This document shows positions 39,801 to 51,800 of a stretch of 64,000 bases of DNA, piece after piece. The translations under genes and the position numbers were made by a program. Numbering within the stretch: the first letter of the stretch is position 1; every line of letters starts with the position of its first letter. This DNA comes from Sphaerolaimus hirsutus (Eukaryota; Nematoda; Chromadorea; Monhysterida; Sphaerolaimidae): contig OZ038450.1 in assembly GCA_964036195.1 (NCBI GenBank), positions 31,064,794 through 31,128,793 of the forward strand, written 5' to 3'. The notes beneath the pieces are model-generated. The model saw nothing but the letters and a program-made list of their open reading frames with translations. It was not told the DNA's origin and ran no database searches.

Positions 39801-42800
39801 ATTTGAGCCACAGCAATTTTTGAGCTATATTTTTTTACCTACCTATAAAAATGACCTGGAATAATATGGCCTACTACATGATATAATATTTTATGCATAT
39901 TATACCTACGTATTTACATAAAGTGTATGTACGCTTTGCGTGGAAATCTACAGCATAATCTGATGTGCAAAAATTTCGCTCAAAGTTGCTTCCAATGTGG
40001 GTAATTAAAAACATAATTCATTATCAATAGGCACACAACTTTATTCGTCAAATCAAAAAACAGATTCTGTGCAAAGTACGCGGCCCCCCAATATCCAAAA
40101 GCCAATAAAACGAAAAACATGTCATATAATGCAATAAAAAGGGCAAAATGTGGATATATAGACAGCCGCTGTATCCATGCAATGGCATGTTTGGCACGAA
40201 ATTAAACCTGGGTTATAGCTTTCCACGTGAAGAAAGTAGTTACATACCTAAGTACCGTATTTCTTCGAAATACCCCCAGGGGGTTTATTTTTTCAGACTG
40301 AGAATTTTGAGTGGGGTTAAACGATGGGGGGGTATTTTGAGGGGGTTATTATTTTGAAATCCCAGTACTAAATTGTTGTTTGTGACGTACACAGACGTCG
40401 AAAAATGCGACAAAACCGCCATGTATTTATAAGACTCTATAAGACTTAGTAGACGTAGACGGTATAAACCCTGTATAACATAACACAACACAATCATTGT
40501 TTTTAACGAGTGTTCTGCGTTTCCCGGATCACAACCCGTAGCTTTTCTCATTTACGTTCTCTAAACACTATATTTGGGGGGGGGGGTATTTCGATAAAAT
40601 ACGATAAACCAATTTTGCAGGAGAATAAGCGTTCTTGCCTACTTCTGCATATAATTTTAATCGATGTACCGTATTTCCTCGAAATACCCCTCCCCCCCCT
40701 CGAAATACCCCCCTCAAAATGGGCACTATGAATTTGTGGTCCGGGAAATGCATAACAGACGTTCAAAACACTTACTGTGTTACGTTAGAACATCGTTTAT
40801 ACCATCTACATCCTTATATAAGGCTGTAAAAACTTATAAATGGTGGTTATTGTTGCATTTTTCACGTTTTCTTTCAAAATTTTCACTCTGAAAAAAATAA
40901 CCCCCCGGCGGGTAATTCGAGGAAATACGGTAAATATATTTGTGTATTTTCAGTCATGAAAAAGTAAATATGAAAGTAAGCAATTGAATTTTTTTGTGCT
41001 TAACATAGTCGTTAGAACGTGTACTGGAAAAAACGTATACTGAGTAAATAAGTTTACGTTTACTCAAGGAAAAATACCAGTACTCACCTTTATGCGTACT
41101 TTTTGAAAGTACGTGAGCACTCTACTCTACTTTTTCTCTACTTGAAAGTACGTGTTTTACTCAATTTTTTACTGTACACCTCCGGGGGGAGGAAAAAGTT
41201 CAGGTTAAATGTTAAATGTTACATTTTAAAAAGTACAGTACTTTTTAACAACTCTGGTGCGTGATATGCGAATGATTCTCAGATCCTCGAATGTAAGGGA
41301 TTTTTCCAGTTACCGTATTTGCTTGAATAATTCCCCCCTCCTATAACCCCCCCTGTAAGACGAGTGAGGAAATTATAATTCCCCCTTGAATAATCCCCCC
41401 TTTAAAGATTTGATTAATTTGTTGTACCTTATTTTAACAAAAATGGCACATTATTGTGTTTATAAAGCATATTTCTTGAAATAAGCTGATAGAAACATGC
41501 CTGAAAATTATGACAAAATAATAATTCCCCCTTGAATAATTCCCCCTCGAATAACCCCCCCCCCCCCAAATGTCTGACGAAATAATAATCCTTCAGGGGG
41601 ATTATTCAAGCAAATACGGTATTTCTAAATGAACTTGATACCACACGAAGCAATACAACACCCAACATTTTACAAAGTGCGGGACTGGCCCCAGCAAAGT
41701 ACAGTGCAACTATTTACAAGTGCATAGTGCAAAAGTGATTGATAGACTCATACGATTCCATGACACTTTAGACTTCCACTTCCACTATAAATCTAGCATA
41801 TAAATAGATATCTACAGTTGAGACGAGTCAAAAGAGCGCAATCTCCATAGTTGATATGGCATGAAACGGATACCATCTGCTTAACGCCGACGCAATGTTG
41901 CACATGCGTCCAGATATATATATATTAAAAAATTGTACAATAATACTGGAATAAGCGCCCAGGGGGCTCTAATTTCTTCAAGCTTTTTTAACTGGGTGTA
42001 TTTAAAAGCAGTGTTGTTCTATTCGACTTTCAGACTTTTCAGTCAAATTCACGCTGAATTTGGTGCATGAGGTTCCATTACTTGTAATAATCAATTGGGA
42101 ATTCGACAAATCAAGCAAAGCAACGAATGCGCATATACTGTATACGTGCAATATCAATCCCATCAAAACATGGGAAGTTATTCAAGGAGGGGGGGGGGGG
42201 TATTTTCGTCTTTATTGGACAACGCTGAGGGGGGGGGGCGTCTTCAGGGGTTTACGGTACATGAGATCAGAGTAACTGGTATTAGTTTTCTTTGGTTGGT
42301 AAAGATTTATAAGCAATATTCATAGAAATGACCACAATAGTGCTGGGGTTAAAACCGCGTTTCCTATTGCATTGCAGTTAACTGAAAGTATCCGAAAACT
42401 CGGATATTAATGATTTCTTGTCCACACCGAAAAACCTTCAAAATTACAAACCATATCAGAGATAAAAAGACACTTTCCCGCACCACACAACCAAACATTC
42501 ATAAATACCTAGCTCAGAACTATTCCATCAGTAATGCCGCTGCACACACTAGTTTACTAACGGAAAACTAAGAATTTGGTAAACTCATTTTTTAGTTTCC
42601 TAGCGCATCTGAGTTTACCGGAATGTGTTATTTTCAATCTCCGTCAACTGTAGTTGACGAACAGCTCATTTCGGTAAACTCAGATGCGCTCAGAAGCCGA
42701 GAAATGAGTTTACCAAATTTTTAGTTTACCGTTAGTAAACTAGCGTGTGCAGCGCCATTATATCAGTGCAAATCTCATGCACCAGTGATTATCTCATGAT

Positions 42801-45800
42801 GTCATCTAAAGCTAACACAAAGTTGAAACATGGAATACAATTCAATCAAACAAGCCGTGAATGCATGCAAATATACAACAGTGGGATGCCGCAACAACCA
42901 GAAACAGAGAACTAAATATATGTAAATATTTGTGTATACTGTGCGTTATGCATGCCGTGCAAAGAGCGCTACCGTGTTTTGATGAATAAAAACACGTGAA
43001 AAATTCCGCACGAAATTCAGCCACAATGATGGCCATGTAAAGCAATGAAAAAAATAACTAAAATCACACTTTTTATTCAGACGTACTACGGTAGATTCCA
43101 CCGCAAAGTTTCCTTTCAAAAGAGCCACACTGCACAGTATATATAATAGTAGTGCGCGGCGGCACGCTTCAATGAAATACACACAAGAATGCGGTGCGAT
43201 GCGCGGTTCGCATGCACGCTGCCAATTGGTCGCGCCAGTGGATACAGGGTGGCCCAGATTTTCTGGCTGTTTTTTATGGATTTGGAAAAATCTATTTTTT
43301 TTTTGACTTTTTTTCTGACTGGGCAATCAAAGTCTCTAATTGTCTTGCAAAGTGTACAAGAATGTAATTATCCCAACTTGTAAATAACATTGTTATTGGT
43401 AGCTCATGTGTTGTAGACAAATCAGTGCACAGTAAAGTGACCAATGGTCAAAATTTTATAGACGGTCACCGTTCAAAAATCAGGGATTTACAGAGCACAG
43501 AAAGCAAATTGATTTACACATCACTGAACTTACTGATTTCCGCTGATTATTTGCCAATATTTGCAGTTATACTTGGCGGACAGCACACATAGTTGAAAAC
43601 CTACCATAATTTAATGAATAAATCTGCTGATAAATTTCGAAATTGATTATTCCACAGTATAAATGAAATATTATGATGAAAAAAACTATATAATATTTGG
43701 TCCATTATCCAGATGGGTTATGGTAGATTTTCATACTAAGTGTGATGTCCCCCGAGTATATCTAGTATTGGGAAGTGGCTTCAAATGCCAATAATATGAC
43801 AAATAAATGATAATATGCCAATTATTCTATGCTAAAAATATTCATATGTCAAAAATGATACACACAACAACATTTATTCATAAATCTGATTACTCACCAA
43901 ATACACACCATCACATTTTTTCAATTGAACCACACCTCAAAAAACAAGCACTTGCTTTTCCACACTGTATGGAATCAGGCACTGAGAGATGCATGCAGCT
44001 TTCACTGAACCTCTGTTATTCCACAACGCAATAATATATAAAAGAACACCATACTATTTCTGCTGTGGAAATGATGAACGTTGAAAGATATTGTGGGTCG
44101 GTTGAAATTTGCCCATCAAATACCATTTGTTAAGGGGGGAAATTTATTTTATGCGTGTATTTAAAAGAATTCTCGTGAACGAAACATTAGGGTGGATAAA
44201 AAATACTGTGTTTTAGTTTGTAACAAACTTCAACCTTGTTACAACCTTAAACCTACCTTAAGACCTTAAACCTACCTTAAAACCTTAAAACTACCTTAAA
44301 CCTACCTAAAAACCTTAAACCTACCTTAAACCTACCTTAAACCTACCTTAAAACCTACCTTAAAACCTTGAAACCTGTTGCACCTTAAAAACACGCGCAC
44401 ACATTTTATTCATCAAAAAAACGGCAACACTCTTTTTAGACATAATCCAATCAGATCAAAAAATCCAACAATTTTCCGGCAATGAATAATATTGTGTGCG
44501 CAACACGCGAATAATCTAAAGGCAGGTTGAACTGAATCTAAATATGCGAGCATTTATAGCACCTGCTTTGAGGGCACGCACGCGCATTCTAGCCGCATGA
44601 ATGATTACAGGTGTGCCTGGGGGTGGCAAAGGTATTTGAATTGGGTATTTGTGGGTATTGGTCAAAGTACCTGGGTATTTGTGAGAGTACAAAGGTATTT
44701 GTCAAAGTAGCCGGGTATTTGTGAGTTGCAACTAATGGCATTAAATTTCTGATGTGTTGAGATGGGGATATAATTTTATTGATTTTCAATATTAGTATAA
44801 TTATAAAGGTTGAGGTCAAAATTCACAAGTTTTTCAAAGCCCCAAAAAGCTTCAAACAACATATAGGTTTCTGAAATATTGTATTGACTGAGGAAATTGG
44901 CCACACACACAAAAATAATGTTATGTTTATGTAACAAAGAAGGTTGTGATAATTAAATACACATTTCACAATTATTTCCCATCAAATCATTTTTAATGCA
45001 ATGACAGCTTTTTAACAAAAATTTTTTCGATCATTTCAATTATAATTTTACAAGACAAAATAATTGAACTTTTTTTCTAATATCATATACCTATTTGCAA
45101 AAAGTATATGACATAACCCATCATATTAAACCCCAAATTAAAAAGTATTTACATATATTAAATTTCACACAAAAATACCAGTATTAAAACAGCCAGAGGA
45201 AACGTGTTGGCACACGAACAACACAATATATTGCCTTAATATTACCTTGATGATCACACATTTAGCTCCATAGCTGGTGAATAAATGAGGGAATTTGCTA
45301 GGGCACTACATCACAAAATGGAGTGAGTGCTTTAGAATTCAAATGGTTCTAAATTAGATCCATTTGAAACAGTTTCAGTGCTTTTAAGCGCGAGCTTTCA
45401 AGTGCCCAGAGAGCTTAGCACCAGGGGGGAATTATATGATTGATTGTTCGGTATTTACCGTAATACCTCGAATTATCCCCCCTTGAATTAACCCCCCCCC
45501 TCAAAATGGGCTGGGGAAATAATAACCCCCCCCTCGAAATACCCCCCCCCCCCTCCGGAATGATGTACATCATGATGCAATGTACATGATGTATTTATTA
45601 CTACTTATTTGCATCGCAGCTACTCTTATACGCTCATTTGTGTACAGATGTACATCTATAGCCCCAATATAACCTATATTCTCACATTTATTACCGTTTT
45701 TGTGTAAGAAATAACGTATTCTTTACTATGAATTCCACGAAATTTTCTGGCGAAAAAATACCCCCCCCCCTCGAATGACCCCCCTCAAATTTTGCTCGCG

Positions 45801-48800
45801 ATATAATAAACCCCCATGGGGGTATTTCGAGGTAATACGGTATGTAATGTGGCATGGCATGACTCATAATTCAGGTTGAAGCGACGCTTGGGAAGTTTTC
45901 ACATGTCTGAGTAGTATAGAAAGCTGAAAATCTAGCTGTATGGGTAAGAATCTTTATAAAAATACCTTAGAAATGCCCTGCAAAACACAGCAGTTTCACA
46001 ATTCTCACGCATAAGCAGGGACGCAGCCAGGGTTTTTGAGCGGGGGGGGGGGGGCGGATTGTATACGGAGCCCGGCGGACGGGGGGGGGCGGCGCCCCCC
46101 CCCCCCCCCCTAAAATTTTACTCCTGTTGTAGGGGTATGGCGCCATGGTGCTGGCGCCATTCGTAGGCGCCACGCCATGGCGCCAGTGGCGTTGGCATTG
46201 GCGCCAAAACAGCAGTATATGTCTGTATTTTACAGGCATATACAGCGACATGGACAGAAATTGAGTCCATTTTCACTGGCTTTTAGGCCGCAAGGACTGG
46301 TCAGCCAAAAAGATATGTTGTGAAGGGAGAATGCGCACTTGCACGCAAAAAAATTTCAAACTGTCGACAAAATCGTCGTCTGAAAGTGCCATTTCTGGCA
46401 CATTTTTTGGTCCGGCCCGGGAAGGGGGGGGGGCGGCCACCCCCCCGCCCCCCCCTGTCTACGTCCTTGCGCATAAGATACACCAAAGCTGTCCACAGCT
46501 GGTGGCATCACTTAGTGGTAACAAAAAGTCAATGCATTTCAGTATGAGTAGCGTTCGGAAAATGGGAAATTTGCAGAATTTACAATTGATCATAATCTCA
46601 AAAAATCTCTCAAGAAGAAAATATTACCACTGCATTACCTCGAAATACCCCCCCCCCCCTTTGAATTAAGTCCCACCCCTAGAAGTATCACTGAGTCTGA
46701 GTGTGCTGGGAAAACAATACCCCCACCCTAATTAAATGCAACCCCGTCTCGAATTAACCCCCCTCGAAATATCGCGAGAGTTAGCTGACGAAAAAATATA
46801 CCCCCAGGGGTAATTTCCGAGGGTGCACCGTTTAGGATGCTAATCACTTAGGATGATGCGCTAATTGCACGGTTGAGATGCTATTGTGCTATGGTTAGTA
46901 TGACAGCATGAAATTTTACCATACCGCTCATTTTACACACTTAGGATGCTATATTGGTGTGGATTTAGTTTGCCGCCGGGTAGTATGACGCGGGCTGATC
47001 CGCCGCGTGCCATTTCGTCGCAGTCCCAATATGACTTACAGTCAGATTGTCAGAATTCAGCACGTCTCCATTTCATATGCCCCGAAATTACACACAGCGC
47101 TGATAATTTTTGCTTAAAATATCAGTACCATGACAATTTACACATATATTTTTTACACATATGTTACATATAATTACATAGATAGCATCTTTGAGTAAAA
47201 TTGTTACTCAATAAATCCATGAATACAAATAAATTGTATGTGAGACAAAAAATTGAAAATCACATGTATCCAATGATTCCCCAAGCCAAAAATCCTCAAA
47301 GACTAATAGCCGCTGCGACGAAATAACACTGCGACGCATGAGCACGCGGCATAAGTACGCTCCGCGATATGCTACGCGCCAAACCGAGAGCAAACCGCTA
47401 TATTGTGCTATACATCAAACCCTCATTTATTTTTGTTTCATACCTATTATTTACACGGTTGGTATGCTACATGTAATCGTATACTTTACATTCCCATTCA
47501 TTTTTGTTTCATACCTATTATTTACACGGTTGGTATGCTACATGTAATCGTATACTTTACATTCCCATTCATTTTTGTTTCATACCTATTATTTACACGG
47601 TTGGTATGCTACATGTAATCGTATACTTTACATTCCCATTCATTTTTGTTTCATACATATTTTTTACACATCTCAAGACGGTGTGTTCCTGGATCGTCAC
47701 TCAGTGAATTGTCACTTTTTGAATGGTCACTTACTGAATGATCACTCGTTTTAATGAACACAGATCTGTATTGTCAAAAACCGTATGAACATTTGCATGA
47801 ATGGTCACAAAATATTTGTGGGTATCGCATGTGTATGCGAGTGCTTTGTGTTTCACACCCGCCTAATAAAGTACTTCAACCAGCCCACTGTGCTTTCAGC
47901 GTGGGCACCTGCTTTGTACATTGGAGATTAATTTTAAGTATTTCCACTTTGCCACTAAACAAAAGATTATCCTTATTTTCAACCGGGGTCATAAAAAAAC
48001 GTTGTTTTTTCACAAATTATAATTGGGGTTGTTAAAAATTAAATGGTTAAAGGGTTGTTTTTTGTTGTTGTAATTTCCAAAAATCAGAATTGTTAAAAAA
48101 ACGTTTTACCATAGTTTATACAAATACATACATTTTTTACTGAGAATTTATGTATTCTCTCTATGTTTACAATAAAATATGTTTACAAATAAAAAGGTAG
48201 AATATAAGGAACACTGTTTTCACTGGATCTGAAATGCAGTGATAATCAATTTTTCAATACTAAAAAAGCATGCCGCAAAACTTAAATACATTGTGTGCAC
48301 ATGGCAGGCGGCATTTCCTTTAATGACCAGTGACAATTCTTGACCATTCATACATTGACAACTCAGTCCATGTGCATATAACAACAATTGCGGCTCAGTA
48401 CACATGCGGAACAGGCAGTGACGATTCAGGAACTGACAATTCAGGTAGTGACGAGTGGCGAGTGGTCACCGCGGCGGCGCCAGTTCCAGTGGTCACCGCG
48501 GCGGCGCCAGTTCCAGTGGTCACCGCGGCGGCGCCAGTTCCAGTGGTCACCGCGGCGGCGCCAGAAACGACAACTACGCTGCATGACCTTTCTGTGGACA
48601 TTGCCAGGGCCATTGCAATGTGTTAAAATTAAAAATGTTTATACATCTATTTTTGTGTTCTTATAAATATTTACGGTTTTTACCTAAATACCTATTTACA
48701 TTAACTATTTGTACATTTGATGTTTATTATTGGCATTTATTAGTTGAGTATTTCCTTAATTGTTTACGTAAATACGGCATGCAAAGTAAAGCGTCTGGGC

Positions 48801-51800
48801 AGCGTTTGAAGTGTGCAAAGAAATGAGTGTGAAACAAAAAAAATATAAAATTGAAACTGTAGCACTAGAGCATCCTAAGTGAACTTTGTTGCGGCATACT
48901 ACGATTTTCTGCAGGAATACCACGTGTAGCTTACTGTCATATTAAGTGATGCCTTACAGCATCCTAAGTGAACTTTTAGGCAGCATACCACGATTTTCCG
49001 CAGGCATACCAAGCGTAGCTTACGGTCATATCAAGTGACGCGTTACAGCATCCTAAGTGAACTTTTTGGCAGCATACCAATCGACTAGCATACTAAGTGG
49101 TCTGGCCTCGTAATTTCCAGGAAATACGGTAAATCCTCAACACCAAACAACATGGGAACATAAGGGACTGAGATAACAGACACCAGTGTAACGAGTCACT
49201 CACAGTGGCATAATACAAATCCAATTACCACTGCCGCGGAAACAGACTGGACTAGTGATGTAAAAGCGCCATGGCACTGGCGCCTGGCGCTAGCGCCAAA
49301 GCAAAAAGCGCCATGGCGCTTTTGGCGCTTGGCGCTATTTTGCTGTGGCGCCATTGGCGCTTGGCGCTGGACTTGTGAAAAGCGCCATGGCGCTTTTGGC
49401 GCTTGGCACTATAATGCCCTGGCGCCATTGGCGCTTGGCGCTAGTGTTTTCAAAAGCGCCAAAAAAGCGCCACATAGTTGAAAATTCACAGCATTAATTG
49501 CTGGAAAAATATGTGTGTAAATTGTAATTTTGAAACAAGAGCACTCTAAAATTGGCATTCTGCTAGCTTCTAGCATTCTAAAATTGGCATTCTGCTAGCT
49601 TCTAGCATTCTAAAATTGGCATTCTGCTACCTTCTAGCATTCTAAAATTGGCATGGCATTCTGCTAGCTTCTAGCATTCTAAAATTGGCATTCTAGCTTA
49701 ACACTATTTATACTGATTGGAATTTTCACTGCTTGCTTTACTGAGAATGTTACAACAAGGTGATGTAATAAACTATGCAAATAGCAATGCAATTTTAAAT
49801 TTCCATTTTTAGTTTTTGATGAGACATACCTATATTGGATATCACAGTGAAGTGAGGAGTAATCTCAGAGGACTACTTTCCCGAAGCATCAAAAGTATTG
49901 AAATATGCCCTGCAAAATATGCAATGTAATGCTGAGTGTTAAAAGTAATGTAAAATACACTGTAAAATGTGAAATGTCATGTAAAATACCCTGAAAAATG
50001 GCAAACAGACGTTTGACATTTTCAATCGCATTTTACATGACCTGTGCTACTTTGCATGAAATTTGACTCTTTACATGGTCTGGGAAAACCCCTAATTGTT
50101 TTATTATCTACCTATTTGGAGCATCATTTTTTCCTATAAAATCGTTGATGCACTGCAATGCAAGGCGATCGCTTTAACAGTAATATAATCTCATACTGTC
50201 ATTATATCTCACAAGAGTCTCATTATTTTACCCAATACTGCAGCTTCCAATTAACCTCAGAAGCAACATCTTCTCTGATTGGTGCTATAAGGATTTCGGT
50301 TAATCTGATCTGATTGTAACTTATCTCAGTGCCCCCAGGGGCTTTATCTCGCTGTTAATGAAATAAATAAATAGAACTGGATACAAAGGCCCAAATGCTA
50401 AGCGTTTCATGTGTGCACTGCAACATGCACAAACATAGAAGTTATTTTGGCGCTGGCGCTTTTGGCGCTTGGCGCTACTGTCCTCTGGCGCCATTGGCGC
50501 TTGGCGCTGTGATCTGAAAAAGCGCCATGGCGCTTTTGGCGCTTGGCGCCATTTTGCCGTGGCGCCATTGGCGCTTGGCGCTGAACTTAGAAAAGCGCCA
50601 TGGCGCTTTTGGCGCTTGGCGCTAAAGTTCTGGCGCTTTTTACATCACTAGACTGGACCACACAACAACACAACCAGCGAGAAATCAACATGCTTGCAGT
50701 CAGATTACAGGGTGATTCACATTGCAGAAACATGGGGAGTAATGAGATAAGATGGGATGTGGTATACAATGTGGACTGCACAGTTTGTATGTGCAGGATA
50801 CTTATGTCTTACTTTTATTTATGCACTGCAGGATACTTATGAACCCACTTTCACCAACAACCAAAAAATGTTCAAAAATGCGGGTTTAAAAAAGGAAACC
50901 AGACCAGTTCAAGAAATGCATATTTCGTGTGCCTGAAAAGTTTTTTCGTCATTTTTCGAACAATTTTGATTTTATCAACAATGGCATCTTGATGCAATGT
51001 TTCGTTTCAATAGCGCCAAGCAAAATGGCGCCAAGCGCCAAAAGCGTCATGGCGCTAGAGCTAGCGCCAGGTGACAGCGTCAAAACTGCGACGAAAACTA
51101 TGGACAGGGGATCCTTCTTGTAAATACCTAGTTATAACTCTATCAGGACATAAAATCAGTTTTTCAAAAACACTTTTTTAAATTTTCCCAAACGCACCAA
51201 ATGAACCACACTGTAAGCGCTTTTCTCCATGAAAGCAGTGCAACAAAAGCAAACACAAACATTCAAACACAGCATTCATTTTACTGACGTTCAGAAAACT
51301 GAAGTCACATTTCTACAGGCGAGGGAATTGCACACAGAATGCAAAATATCAAGTCCGGGGTAAATGAATTACTGTCAAAAGAAAGTGTTATATTGAGCGG
51401 ATCAGAACACATGCTATCTGCAGAAAGCTACCGTAATTTGATGAATTAAGTGATGTGGGAAATGACTCTAGTGTCAGACTGTATTTTCCGAGGAAACAAA
51501 TTTTGTTTTTGGACAAAAATTGGTCGGATTATTCACATAGGATAGTATAAATACCCTTAATCCTTGATTATTTTCTCCGATTAAGTATTTTATAGAGGGG
51601 AACTATTCAAGGGAGATTGTTTTAGGGGGGGGGCAAATTCTATCAATTTACTATTGGTAAAAATCATATTTAACCGTATTTCCTCGAAATAGCCCCCTGG
51701 GGGTTTATTTTTTCAAAGTGAAAGTTTTGAAGGGGGTTAAACGAAGAGCGGGGTATTTCGGGGGGCGGGTATTGTGTTCTCTTTGTAATTTACTTTAGTT

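Larger units (their letters stand above)
46819..49109. mobile_element. 2.3-kb element with 9-bp duplication (Mutator-like)
   Basis: Flanked by GTAATTTCC at 46810-46818 and 49110-49118. The 27-bp ends are inverted and match at 19 positions, including GAGG, ACC, TTAG and ATGCTA. Subterminal CACTTAGGATGC motifs occur in opposite orientation near both ends. A 9-bp duplication suggests a Mutator-like origin. No transposase is visible. Confidence 0.75.
46637..49140. mobile_element. C-run element split by a larger insertion
   Basis: The left half (46637-46818) has CCTCGAAATACC and C runs. The right end AGGAAATACGG lies at 49119-49129, after the insertion. Confidence 0.6.

Noticed and set aside
42946-43326. 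126-codon open frame, minus strand
   Set aside because: No recognisable domain, no convincing splice sites, and it lies in the large intron 1 between transposon remnants.
50445-50650. GGCGCC blocks resemble a repeat-spacer (CRISPR-like) array
   Set aside because: Repeats are short palindromes of uneven length and spacers are of a few bases. The blocks are bounded by inverted TAGTGATG ends with 8-bp duplications, and the genome is animal.
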